From: Gemmatimonadota bacterium
GTDB lineage: Bacteria > Latescibacterota > UBA2968 > UBA8231
Reading direction: 5' to 3'
Length of the DNA: 22,343 nucleotides
Assembly: GCA_002712305.1 (NCBI GenBank)
Contig: PATE01000045.1
Span: forward strand, 92,884-115,226
The notes beneath the pieces are model-generated. The model saw only the letters and a program-made list of their open reading frames with translations, was not told the DNA's origin and searched no databases. Positions 14,775 to 22,343 of this stretch are shown piece after piece; position 1 is the first letter of the stretch, and each line of letters begins with the position of its first letter. The position numbers and the translations under genes are program-made.

Positions 14775-15676
14775 GTGGTCGGCGAGGGCTCCTGAGCCTG
14801 ACGCCTCGCCATGGATCCGTCGAGGGAAGCGGACACGAGGTCGACGATCCCCTCGAGATAGGCTCGATGGTGATGAAGCGTCACGATGGGGTGTCTTTCG
14901 CTGAGCGCGATAGCGAGGTCGGCGACAGCCAGGGCCGCCGGAGTGGACGGTCGTGCCAGACTGAAAGGCGTCTGGTTCTTGGCTGCATCACGGACCGTTC
15001 GATCTAAAGGAATATAGCCCCGATTGTCAATCTGCGCCCCGAGGAAACGCTCAAACAGATCTGCGAAGCCTTGCTGCAGATCTTCGGCCTCCTCGGCGCT
15101 CTCTGCAGCATTCACCAAACATCCCAGCTGAATCTGTGATTCGAGCTGCTGCAATCGTTTTCCCGTCGCGTATCCGTCAGCGACGGCTGTCAGTTCAGGA
15201 GTAATGATGACCCACACGGCATCGGCCGCTTGTGATGCGGCCTGTGAATCTGCATCGATGCCCGGCCCGGAATCCGTCACCAGCAGGTCATACTGAGATT
15301 CGAAGGCAAGCAGTGCTCCAGAGTCCATGTGAAGATCGTCGAGATGAGGGTTTCCCCCCACGGGGGGAAAGACTTGGAGCAGGTCGACCGAGGGTGACAG
15401 TGATCGGGTCTGGGCACACCCCGTTGCCAGCAAGGACGGCGGCGACTCAACACCGCCCAGCAGAGCCAGATGGCCTGGATGAGGATCTGCATCGATAAGC
15501 AGAATGGAGCGGTTCAGGGTTCCCAGACTCAGCGCCAGATTCAGCGAAAGACTGCTGCGACCGACGCCTCCCTTGCCACTGACCAGGGCCAATGCGGGGG
15601 GACGTGGGCAAGCCTGAAGTTTGGATCCGGAGGCAACCAAGGGTCTATCCTGACACCTCGGATCCAGCGGTGCCAT
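14771..15676 (-). CDS. flhG: FlhG/MinD-like flagellar number regulator with altered Walker A
   Basis: A 301-residue ParA/MinD-family protein placed right after flhF, the usual position of FlhG, which limits flagellar number by acting on FlhF. The deviant Walker A reads SGKGGVGRSS: the signature Lys35 is present, but the P-loop lysine is Arg40. Walker A' LLIDADPHPG (Asp62) and the switch segment VTDSGPGID (Asp135) are kept. The N-terminal DQAxxLR motif by which FlhG stimulates FlhF is not visible in either candidate start. The C-terminal helix (about 275-292) could be a membrane-targeting helix. The ATG at 15676 overlaps flhF by 32 nt; the open frame to 15811 lies inside flhF and is unlikely to be used. 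Identity as FlhG rests mainly on context. Confidence 0.85.
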   Translation of the reverse strand: MAPLDPRCQDRPLVASGSKLQACPRPPALALVSGKGGVGRSSLSLNLALSLGTLNRSILLIDADPHPGHLALLGGVESPPSLLATGCAQTRSLSPSVDLLQVFPPVGGNPHLDDLHMDSGALLAFESQYDLLVTDSGPGIDADSQAASQAADAVWVIITPELTAVADGYATGKRLQQLESQIQLGCLVNAAESAEEAEDLQQGFADLFERFLGAQIDNRGYIPLDRTVRDAAKNQTPFSLARPSTPAALAVADLAIALSERHPIVTLHHHRAYLEGIVDLVSASLDGSMARRQAQEPSPTT

Positions 15677-17249
15677 CCGGTATAAATGGGCTCGGACACA
15701 GGCCCACAACCCAGTCGACCAGCCGGCGCAGATCACCAGGAGCGATGCCGCCCGGAATCGCAGGACCCGTGGTGAAGAAGGAACTGGGCATGGTTCCTGA
15801 AATCGCGGCACTCAGGGCAGCCCCCGGGTGCATAGCCTCGTCCATCTTGGACAGCAACAGCCGGCGTGGCTGCTCTCCGTCGCAGACTTCGAGCAGGTCC
15901 AGCATGTAGTCGTATCCGGTTCGACCGTCTAACACCACCTGAACTTCATCGACGGCCGCCGTATCGAGTAGAGTTCGCAGTTGTTCTCGCTGTTTGACCT
16001 CGTGAGCGCCGATACCAGCCGTGTCGATCAAGACCAGCCGTGCGTTGGCGTGGCGTTCCAGGGCCTGGGCCAGATCGCCTGCATCGTGGGCATCCTCGAG
16101 GGGGACCCCGATGAGTTCTGCATAGGCACGTGCCTGCGCCAGGGCGCCCACGCGCTGTGTGTCGGTACTGATGATGGCGATCTCCCCTTCTGAGAAATCC
16201 GGGCGACGCTGGCGACGCTTCACGAATCCAACGGCGATCTTGGCGATGGCTGTAGTCTTGCCACTGCCCGACGGACCGACAAAGGCCACGACTTTCCGGC
16301 TTCGTCCGATGCGTAGATCCGCACGCTCGGGGAGCATTTCGTAGAGCAGCTCTGCCGCCGTTTTGACAACGGTCTCCCGGCAGTCGAGAGATTCCTCCTG
16401 GACTCGGCGCAGCACCTTGGGCAGCAGCGCGCGCGTTAGGTCCTCATTGACTCCGACCCGTCGCAGGCGCTCACCCAGTCGTGCAACTTCGGGCGGCAAC
16501 TCAAGGCTGCTGGAGTGACGTGCCATGTGGCGCATGGCATCCTCGATCTGGCGTAGACGACGCATGACGGGAGCGCCCTTGGGCTCGCTATCGTGCTGCA
16601 TACCCGCTGTTGGCTGACCGGGTACGTGATCGATGGTCTGTGCCGTAGACGTGTCGGCCGACGGCAGATGATCACGACGAGGCGTGACATTCTCAGTCTC
16701 GGCCGTTGCATCATCGTCTCTCGTCTGATCAGCCACCGAGGGCAAGCTGGCGAGCCAGGCGGCGGTCTCCGTCGTCGGAGCGCCCGTCAGTCGGTTGCGA
16801 TCCGCCCGATGGCGATCCGTCCCAAGACGATCCGTCCCTGGACGATCTGCCCCAGGACGATCTGTCAAAGAGCGCCTGGACCGTGGATCAGCCCCCAGCC
16901 CAGCAGCCCGATCCTCCGTCCAGCGCGGTCCTTGTCTCGAAGGAAGGGGTACACTTCCCCTGCTGGAGTCAGGTGGCTCGGGTGCGGATCGCGCAGGCGC
17001 GGATCGCCCATAGGTCCGTCCGAGCAGATCACCCCCACCTTGAGCAGGTGCTTCGACAGTTGCCACGGGAGCCGCAGCAGCGGTTGCCACCGGCGCACTG
17101 TCGTGGGCTGCTGTGATCTCTACGTGTTGACGCCCACCCTCCCCCGGAATCTGCCGGGTATTGAGAATGACAGCCTGGTCCCCGAGATCATCACGCACTT
17201 GGCGCAGCGCTTGCGGCACGCTCGGCGCTACGAATTTCCGGATCTTCAT
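15645..17249 (-). CDS. flhF: Flagellar SRP-type GTPase FlhF
   Basis: A 534-residue protein that marks the site of flagellar assembly and recruits early flagellar parts. The N-terminal B domain is MKIRKFVAPSVPQALRQVRD and the following VILNTR (about 1-32). A long low-complexity linker (about 50-225) includes an Asp-Arg-Pro-Gly repeat (about 129-155). The N domain (about 235-315) is followed by the G domain with P-loop GPSGSGKTT (325-333), DTQRVGA (363-369), DTAGIG (409-414) and SKMDEA (467-472). It is longer than typical members because of the linker. The ATG at 17249 lies inside flhA, overlapping it by 59 nt, and is fixed by the conserved B-domain start. AAGG lies 10 nt upstream. Confidence 0.94.
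   Translation of the reverse strand: MKIRKFVAPSVPQALRQVRDDLGDQAVILNTRQIPGEGGRQHVEITAAHDSAPVATAAAAPVATVEAPAQGGGDLLGRTYGRSAPARSAPEPPDSSRGSVPLPSRQGPRWTEDRAAGLGADPRSRRSLTDRPGADRPGTDRLGTDRHRADRNRLTGAPTTETAAWLASLPSVADQTRDDDATAETENVTPRRDHLPSADTSTAQTIDHVPGQPTAGMQHDSEPKGAPVMRRLRQIEDAMRHMARHSSSLELPPEVARLGERLRRVGVNEDLTRALLPKVLRRVQEESLDCRETVVKTAAELLYEMLPERADLRIGRSRKVVAFVGPSGSGKTTAIAKIAVGFVKRRQRRPDFSEGEIAIISTDTQRVGALAQARAYAELIGVPLEDAHDAGDLAQALERHANARLVLIDTAGIGAHEVKQREQLRTLLDTAAVDEVQVVLDGRTGYDYMLDLLEVCDGEQPRRLLLSKMDEAMHPGAALSAAISGTMPSSFFTTGPAIPGGIAPGDLRRLVDWVVGLCPSPFIPDGTAGSEVSG
16799..16866. repeat. 15-bp tandem repeat inside flhF
   Basis: Four full units and a partial fifth of a 15-bp repeat (plus strand GATCCGTCCCAAGAC and variants, starting at 16799, 16814, 16829, 16844 and 16859). 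In flhF it encodes a run of Asp-Arg-x-Gly-x pentapeptides in the disordered linker between the B and N domains. Units differ at a few bases, so the array is not freshly amplified, but it could vary in copy number between strains. Confidence 0.85.
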
Positions 17250-19302
17250 CGTCTACGAGCCTTATGACACCGACAGCGCTAACCTCCACTTCCGGCGCGA
17301 TCTCGTTGTAGGAGACCACGTAGAGTGTCGGGAACGACGCTGCCGTCAGCTTGCGGAAAGCCAGACGGATATGTGGTGCCGTGAGCACCACAGGCTGCTG
17401 GCCGTGAGCGATCATTCGATCGATAAGAGAGGTCATGTTGCGGAAAACGCGGGTCGCTACCTCAGGAGCGATGGCCACGGTGAGTCCCGCCGGTGTTGCC
17501 TGGACGGACTCCTTGATGATTTCCTCGATGTCGCCGGAGATGGTGAGTACGGCGATCCCATCCTCCGGTGCTTCTTTCAGCAGGACATTGCAGATGGAGC
17601 GACGAAGGGCCGTGCGAGAGTATTCTGTCAACACCTCCACGTCCTTGATATCGCTGTAGTCGGCGAGGGTTTCCAGAATGGTGCGGAAGTCTCGAACCGG
17701 CACCCGTTCAGAGAGCAGATTCTGCAGCACACGCTGCAGACGCCCCACGGGTACCACATCTGGAATCAGCTCGTCGATGATGGCCGGATGGGAACTGCGG
17801 AATTCATCGACAAGATGCTGTGTTTCCTGACGTCCGAGCAGTTCAGCCGCATTGGCATTGATCACTTCGGTGATGTGCGTCGCCAACACAGCAACCGGCT
17901 CAACGACATTGTAACCGAGCAGTTCGGCCTTTTCGCGCTGGTCGGCGGCGATCCAGCGTGCAGGAAGACCGAAGGCAGGATCGATGGTCTCCGTCCCCTC
18001 TACGGGGCCCTCGGCGATGCCCGGATCGATGGCCAGCAGAGCCTTTGCCTGCAGTTCGCCTCGAGCGACGGGATCACCCTTGATCTTGATCTGATATTCA
18101 TTCGGCTTCAACTGAACGTTGTCGCGCACACGGACAGGCGGCACGATGAAGCCCATCTCCATGGCCCCCACCTTGCGGATCTGAACGATGCGCTTGATCA
18201 GGTCACCGCCTTGTTTGGCGTCGACAAGAGGCACCAGCTGGTATCCGATTTCACATTCGAGTAGATCGACGCGCAGATAGTCCTCAGGACGCTCCTCTGG
18301 TCGCTTCTGTTCGACGCGCTCGGCTTCCTCTTCCGCCTCCTTGCGCTTGCCCATGTAGCTGACGGCGGCAGCCAGTCCGGTCAGACCACTGCCCACCAGC
18401 AGGAAGGGCCACGTCGGCAATCCGGGAATCAGACCAAGTCCGACCAGCATGGGACCGGCGATGAAGGCCGCCTGTGGCCTTCCTGTCAGCTGACGATTGA
18501 TGTCCGATCCCATGTTGTTGTCGGAGGCGTGACGCGTGACGATGATGCCTGCCGCCGTGGAGGTAATCAGCGCAGGAATCTGTGTAACGAGACCATCTCC
18601 GACGGTCAGCAGTGTATAGGTGGACATGGCATCAGCCAGGCTCAGATCTCGCTGCAGGACGCCAATCGCGAAGCCACCGATGATATTGATGAGCGTGATC
18701 AGAATACCTGCGACGGCATCACCTCTGACGAACTTGCTCGCACCGTCCATGGATCCGTAGAAGTCGGCCTCGCGAGAGATATCCTCGCGACGCTGGCGTG
18801 CCTGCGCTTCGTCGATGAGTCCGGCGTTCAGATCTGCATCGATCGCCATCTGCTTGCCGGGCATGGCGTCCAAGGTGAAACGCGCCGCCACTTCGGCGAC
18901 ACGACCCGCACCCTTTGTGATCACGACGAACTGGATGATGATAACGATGGCGAAGATGATGAAACCGATGATGTAGTTACCACCAACCACCACATCACCG
19001 AACGCGTCGATGAGAGATCCCGCATTCGCCTGGCTGAGAATCAACCGAGTCGAGGCCACATTCAGCGACAGCCTGAAGAGGGTCATGACCAGCAGCAGCC
19101 CAGGGAATACCGACAGTTCGAGAGGCGCTGCGATGTAGAGGGTGAGCATGAGCACGAGCAGGGCCGCGCTGATGTTGATCGTCAGCAGAAAGTCCATGGC
19201 GTACGTCGGCAACGGCACGATCATCACCCCGAGGATGACGACGACACCGAAGGCCAACATGACGTCCGAGTGCTTGGCGATCGCTTTGAAAAAGCTGCTC
19301 AC
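17191..19302 (-). CDS. flhA: Flagellar export gate protein FlhA
   Basis: A 703-residue FHIPEP-family protein that forms the cytoplasmic ring of the flagellar type III export apparatus. Eight membrane helices are expected in residues about 15-320; conserved stretches include LPTYAMDFLLTINISAALLV, the LFRLSLNVASTRLIL segment, TKGAGRVAEVAARFTLDAMP and GDAVAGILITLINIIGG. The soluble C-terminal domain (about 350-685) docks export substrates and chaperones. The GTG at 19302 has GGGAG upstream and is 20 bp from the flhB stop. The last 19 codons overlap flhF. Length and motifs are normal. Confidence 0.97.
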   Translation of the reverse strand: MSSFFKAIAKHSDVMLAFGVVVILGVMIVPLPTYAMDFLLTINISAALLVLMLTLYIAAPLELSVFPGLLLVMTLFRLSLNVASTRLILSQANAGSLIDAFGDVVVGGNYIIGFIIFAIVIIIQFVVITKGAGRVAEVAARFTLDAMPGKQMAIDADLNAGLIDEAQARQRREDISREADFYGSMDGASKFVRGDAVAGILITLINIIGGFAIGVLQRDLSLADAMSTYTLLTVGDGLVTQIPALITSTAAGIIVTRHASDNNMGSDINRQLTGRPQAAFIAGPMLVGLGLIPGLPTWPFLLVGSGLTGLAAAVSYMGKRKEAEEEAERVEQKRPEERPEDYLRVDLLECEIGYQLVPLVDAKQGGDLIKRIVQIRKVGAMEMGFIVPPVRVRDNVQLKPNEYQIKIKGDPVARGELQAKALLAIDPGIAEGPVEGTETIDPAFGLPARWIAADQREKAELLGYNVVEPVAVLATHITEVINANAAELLGRQETQHLVDEFRSSHPAIIDELIPDVVPVGRLQRVLQNLLSERVPVRDFRTILETLADYSDIKDVEVLTEYSRTALRRSICNVLLKEAPEDGIAVLTISGDIEEIIKESVQATPAGLTVAIAPEVATRVFRNMTSLIDRMIAHGQQPVVLTAPHIRLAFRKLTAASFPTLYVVSYNEIAPEVEVSAVGVIRLVDDEDPEIRSAERAASAAPSA

Positions 19303-19322
19303 GGGTCTCCCGATCTCCTATA

Positions 19323-20405
19323 TCAAACGTTGGCCGTCGTGCTCTGACGACGCTTCAGTTGGAAGACGAAGGCCAGGACCTCCGCTGTAGCGCGGAACAG
19401 CTCTTCGGGAATCTGTTCGCCGATCTGGACAGCCTTGAACAACGCCCTCGCAAGAGGCTTGTTCTCGACCAGAGGCACCCCTGCCTGTCGCGCGAGTTCC
19501 TTGATCCGTTGCGCCACCAGCCGTTGGCCCTTGGCCAGCACCACTGGTGCGTTCATGCTCTCCGTGTCGTATTTGAGTGCGATCGCAACGTGAGTCGGGT
19601 TGGTGACAACCACGTCTGCCTCGCCCACATCCGACATCATTCGTTGCTGTGACATCTCGCGCTGAAGCGACCGAATGCGCGAGCGAACCATGGGATCGCC
19701 TTCCTGCTGCTTGAGCTCTTCTTTTACTTCCTGCTTCGTCATCCGAAGATTCTGCTCGTAGTCGAAACGCTGGAAGGCGTAATCCAGGATCGCCATGAGC
19801 AGCAGCAGCAGCACGAGCCGAACGCCGAGGGTCAGGATCAGATCGGAGCTGAAACCGAAGATCTGAGTCACCTCCATGTGCATGTAGGCCAACACCCCGT
19901 CGGCCTCCGATGTCATGGTCAGATACGTCACCACGCCGACGACGAAGACCTTGAACAGGCCCTTGGCCAGTTCAACCAGGCCTTTCTTCGAGAAGATTCG
20001 CTTGAGACCGCTGAAGGGACTGATGCGATCTGCTTTGGGCATCAGTGGTTTCCCCGTGAAGATGATCCCCACCTGGGCCACATTGACCAGCGTTGCCACG
20101 ACAAACAGGAATACCATCATAGGCGCCACGATCAGGGCGAAGTCATTGATCCAGCTCATCATGTGCGCCGGTGCCGAGATTGCATCGAGGTTGATGGCGT
20201 ACCCCTCAGTGAACGTTCTCACCATCACCCCCTGCAGTCCCCCCATCATCCAACCACCCACCCCCCACAGAGCCAACAGACCGGCTGCGAGGATCGCCAC
20301 CGAGGACAGTTCGGCACTTCGTGCCACCTGCCCCTTTTCGCGGGCGTCGTCGCGACGCTTCGGCGTCGCCTGCTCTGTCTTTTCCTGGAAGGATTCTTCA
20401 GCCAT
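19323..20405 (-). CDS. flhB: Flagellar export switch protein FlhB
   Basis: A 360-residue protein that controls the change of substrate class during flagellar export. The N-terminus EKTEQATPKRRDDAREKGQV is the typical amphipathic start. Four membrane helices follow (about 35-55, 88-110, 142-165, 185-208). The cytoplasmic domain carries the self-cleavage site NPTH at Asn269-Pro270, with TNPTHVAIALKYD intact, so autocleavage is expected. It begins 9 bp after fliR and ends 20 bp before flhA. Nothing unusual was seen. Confidence 0.97.
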   Translation of the reverse strand: MAEESFQEKTEQATPKRRDDAREKGQVARSAELSSVAILAAGLLALWGVGGWMMGGLQGVMVRTFTEGYAINLDAISAPAHMMSWINDFALIVAPMMVFLFVVATLVNVAQVGIIFTGKPLMPKADRISPFSGLKRIFSKKGLVELAKGLFKVFVVGVVTYLTMTSEADGVLAYMHMEVTQIFGFSSDLILTLGVRLVLLLLLMAILDYAFQRFDYEQNLRMTKQEVKEELKQQEGDPMVRSRIRSLQREMSQQRMMSDVGEADVVVTNPTHVAIALKYDTESMNAPVVLAKGQRLVAQRIKELARQAGVPLVENKPLARALFKAVQIGEQIPEELFRATAEVLAFVFQLKRRQSTTANV

Positions 20406-20414
20406 TCCGGACCA

Positions 20415-21185
20415 TTAGTGCATGAAATCGACCATGACCAGCATATCGCGGCGCATGGTGATGATGAGTCGCTCTACGAGCATCGCGAACAAGGGCATGC
20501 AGACCAGGAATGCCCCGAGCCCTACGCTGATCTGAACGGGAAATCCGACCATGAAGACGTTCATCTGCGGCACGGTTCGAGCCAGCACACCCATGGCTGC
20601 CGTCACCAGAAAGAGAGCTGTCATGATCGGTGCGGCGATCTTGACGCCGATGATGAACACCTCGGCCGTGATGGCGATCATTTTCTGCATGAGCCCCGCC
20701 TTGAGCACGACACCACCGAGAGGGATCGTCTCGAAACTCGTGACCAGAGCGGTCAGAATCGTGTGGTGGCCATTCAGACTCAGCAGCAGCAGGATCGCCA
20801 GGATGTTGAGGAACTGCCCCATAATGGACAGCTGATTGGAAGACTGCGGATCGATGACGTTGACGATGCCGAACCCCATCTGAAGGCCCGCCACTTGTCC
20901 GGCAAACTGAATGCCCACGAACAACAGCAGAACCACAAAACCCATCACCACGCCCATCAGTACTTCCCGGATCATCATCAGCGCGTAAGGCAGTATGCCG
21001 GCTGGCACATCAAGGGGCTGGTCCGCGACGATCGGAAACAGGATGATGGAAACCGTAAACGCGAGACCCACCTTTGCCCGAGCTAACCACGTACGATGCC
21101 CGAAGATGGGAGCGACCATCAGCAGGGCACTGACTCGTAGCAGCACCAGGAGAAAGATGTGAAACTGGTCCAGCCAGTATTCCAC
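20415..21185 (-). CDS. fliR: Flagellar export gate protein FliR
   Basis: A 256-residue integral membrane protein of the FliP-FliQ-FliR gate. It begins with a WLDQFHIFLLVLLRVSALLM segment and includes APIFGHRTWLARAKVGLAF and GFGIVNVIDPQSSNQLSIMG, all typical of the family. The GTG at 21185 is 9 bp after the fliQ stop, with a purine-rich AGGCGG in the gap. Length is normal. Confidence 0.96.
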   Translation of the reverse strand: MEYWLDQFHIFLLVLLRVSALLMVAPIFGHRTWLARAKVGLAFTVSIILFPIVADQPLDVPAGILPYALMMIREVLMGVVMGFVVLLLFVGIQFAGQVAGLQMGFGIVNVIDPQSSNQLSIMGQFLNILAILLLLSLNGHHTILTALVTSFETIPLGGVVLKAGLMQKMIAITAEVFIIGVKIAAPIMTALFLVTAAMGVLARTVPQMNVFMVGFPVQISVGLGAFLVCMPLFAMLVERLIITMRRDMLVMVDFMH

Positions 21186-21194
21186 CGGATCCGC

Positions 21195-21464
21195 CTAACC
21201 GATCAGTGTCGGGATCGCCGACAGAAGATTGATGGTGAAGTCGATCATTCGCTGCATCATCCAGGGCAACATAAGAATGATCGTCGCCCCTACGGCGATG
21301 ATTTTCGGAATGAAGGTCAGGGTCATCTCATGCACCTGGGTCACCGCCTGAAAAATGCTGACACCCAGACCGACAACCAGAGCAACGATGAGCACCGGCC
21401 CCCCCACGTAGAGGATGAGGGTCAGCACTTCCTGACCGAGTTTGATGATGAAGTCAGGACTCAC
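21195..21464 (-). CDS. fliQ: Flagellar export gate protein FliQ
   Basis: An 89-residue protein with two membrane helices (about 15-38 and 50-75), the usual size and layout. The QAVTQVHEMTLTFIPK segment between them is characteristic. It packs with FliP and FliR in the export gate. The GTG at 21464 has AAAGG 9 nt upstream, in the 11-bp gap after fliP. Confidence 0.96.
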   Translation of the reverse strand: MSPDFIIKLGQEVLTLILYVGGPVLIVALVVGLGVSIFQAVTQVHEMTLTFIPKIIAVGATIILMLPWMMQRMIDFTINLLSAIPTLIG

Positions 21465-21475
21465 GATCTAAACCT

Positions 21476-22343
21476 TTAGTTGAAGGACTTCACAAGGGAC
21501 TGGACGACAAGATTCCAACCATCCACCAGGACAAAGAGCAGAATCTTGAAGGGCAGAGAGACCATGATCGGCGGCAACATCATCATACCCATCGACAGCA
21601 GGATGCTGGACACGACCAGATCGATGACGAGGAAGGGAATGAAGAGGATGAAGCCGATCTGAAATGCTGTTCGTAGTTCGCTGATGATGAAGCTCGGGAT
21701 CAGGACCGAATTCGGAATCTCCGAACGGTTTGCAGGTTGCGGCATGCGCGCCAGGCGCATGAACAAAGCCATGTCCTTCTGCCGGGTCTGCTTCATCATG
21801 AATTCGCGGATCGGTTCCATGCCGCGATCGAGGGCCTCCTGATAGGGGATCTCATCCTCGATCAGTGGCTGGATCGCATTGTCGTTGACACGCTCCCACA
21901 CCGGCGCCATGACGAAGAAGCTCAGAAACAGAGCCAGGCCGATGATGAGCTGGTTTGGCGGCATCTGGCCGTTGGTACCGATCGCCTGTCGAAGAAAGGA
22001 GAGGACCACGACGATGCGTGTGAAAGAGGTCATCATGATCAGGATCGACGGTGCCAGAGACAAAATGGTGAGCAGAAAGATGATCTGTAGTGACACGGCT
22101 GCGTCACCACCATTCTGAGCATCCTCTAGCTGAAGGCTGATCTTTGGCAGGCCCTGGGCATCGACGGGCTGCGCGCCGCGCACCATGTAGCCGTTGACGA
22201 AGCTCGTCGGCGTACCGCGCGCGCCCACCTTGGTGGCCAGCGCCTGGTCACGCTTGATCTGCTCCTCACCGGCGCCGTCAGCCATGAACTTCTTGAACTT
22301 CTTCATGTTCAACTTGAGGTCCGTGGCGTACTTCTCCAGGTCT
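21476..22343 (-). CDS. fliP: FliP joined in frame to the C-terminal part of a DsbA-like protein (5' end outside window)
   Basis: The frame stays open to the right edge. Residues encoded from about 22156 down to 21476 (226 residues) are Fli[53 protein letters not shown], and [17 protein letters not shown] are family hallmarks. FliP forms the export gate with FliQ and FliR. Native FliP starts with a cleaved signal peptide of about 20 residues; here that part is missing and the frame instead continues into a thioredoxin-fold sequence encoded by 22157-22343. No ATG lies between the junction and the first FliP helix; a GTG at 22096 is the only likely internal start and would give a protein without signal peptide. 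Whether the fusion exists in the cell or comes from assembly is open. Confidence 0.85.
   Translation of the reverse strand, partial: DLEKYATDLKLNMKKFKKFMADGAGEEQIKRDQALATKVGARGTPTSFVNGYMVRGAQPVDAQGLPKISLQLEDAQNGGDAAVSLQIIFLLTILSLAPSILIMMTSFTRIVVVLSFLRQAIGTNGQMPPNQLIIGLALFLSFFVMAPVWERVNDNAIQPLIEDEIPYQEALDRGMEPIREFMMKQTRQKDMALFMRLARMPQPANRSEIPNSVLIPSFIISELRTAFQIGFILFIPFLVIDLVVSSILLSMGMMMLPPIMVSLPFKILLFVLVDGWNLVVQSLVKSFN
22157..22343 (-). other. DsbA-like thioredoxin-fold segment fused ahead of FliP
   Basis: The 62 codons visible here encode the C-terminal part of a DsbA-family domain: a Lys-rich helix ([10 protein letters not shown]), then [20 protein letters not shown] with the cis-proline Thr-Pro characteristic of the fold, and [13 protein letters not shown], the usual strand and turn before the last helix. 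The last helix is lacking; FliP sequence starts instead. The CXXC active site would lie beyond the window. By hand count 57 of 62 codons end in G or C, against 43 of the next 64 FliP codons, so this piece has different codon use from its neighbour. Confidence 0.75.

Noticed and set aside
17161-18264. Plus-strand open frame of 367 codons
   Set aside because: It is antisense to flhA, which is certain from its family motifs; long antisense frames are expected in GC-rich coding DNA.
19878-21086. Plus-strand open frame of 402 codons, rich in His, Asp and Gln
   Set aside because: It runs antisense across flhB and fliR; its odd His/Asp/Gln composition is the mirror of hydrophobic membrane codons.
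1-22343. CRISPR arrays, tRNA or rRNA genes, insertion sequences, phage genes
   Set aside because: None were seen on either strand; apart from the right-edge junction the genes look native and intact.

Overview
The window is a moderately GC-rich stretch from a flagellated bacterium, most likely Gram-negative and uncultured. The evidence is a complete inner-membrane flagellar export set, FlhF/FlhG-type flagellar placement genes, a long Rel protein, and a very large FtsX-type permease fused to a peptidase-like domain. The last of these, next to an OPT-like membrane protein, recalls Latescibacteria-, Poribacteria- or Planctomycetes-like lineages. I cannot place the organism from sequence alone. 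No rRNA, tRNA, CRISPR array or insertion sequence was found. There is no stretch over 300 bases without a gene.

Left block (1-6358, minus strand, read right to left). It starts with a membrane-anchored NusG-domain-II protein, then a Gx/HepS-component-I membrane protein, then a hairpin that looks like a terminator. Next come a 1.6-kilo-residue permease carrying a signal peptide, a degenerate M28 peptidase-like domain and an FtsX/MacB-type membrane region, and the start of an OPT-like transporter running off the left edge.

Middle block (6564-10733, mostly plus strand). It holds a small membrane-anchored coiled-coil protein, a bifunctional (p)ppGpp synthetase/hydrolase (Rel), a small helical protein of unknown function on the minus strand, and histidinol-phosphate aminotransferase (hisC). 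The genes are packed tightly. Rel and the small protein end stop-to-stop inside a 10-bp palindrome, and hisC ends 4 bp from the flagellar operon.

Right block (10738-22343, minus strand). This is one compact flagellar operon in the order fliP-fliQ-fliR-flhB-flhA-flhF-flhG-fliA, followed by an HDOD protein, a GAF histidine kinase and a membrane-anchored DUF2802/DUF6115-like protein. The first five genes form the export gate, flhF/flhG govern site and number of flagella, fliA is the late flagellar sigma factor, and the last three are probably regulatory. Several genes overlap, including 59 nt between flhA and flhF.

The most striking signal is at the right edge. FliP lacks its own signal peptide and is instead joined in frame to the C-terminal part of a DsbA-like thioredoxin-fold protein, with an abrupt shift in codon usage at the junction (about 22157). 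It is either a real DsbA-FliP fusion or a chimeric assembly. Other points of interest are an arginine in place of the Walker A lysine in FlhG, the degenerate metal site in the M28-like domain, and a near-leaderless rel promoter.
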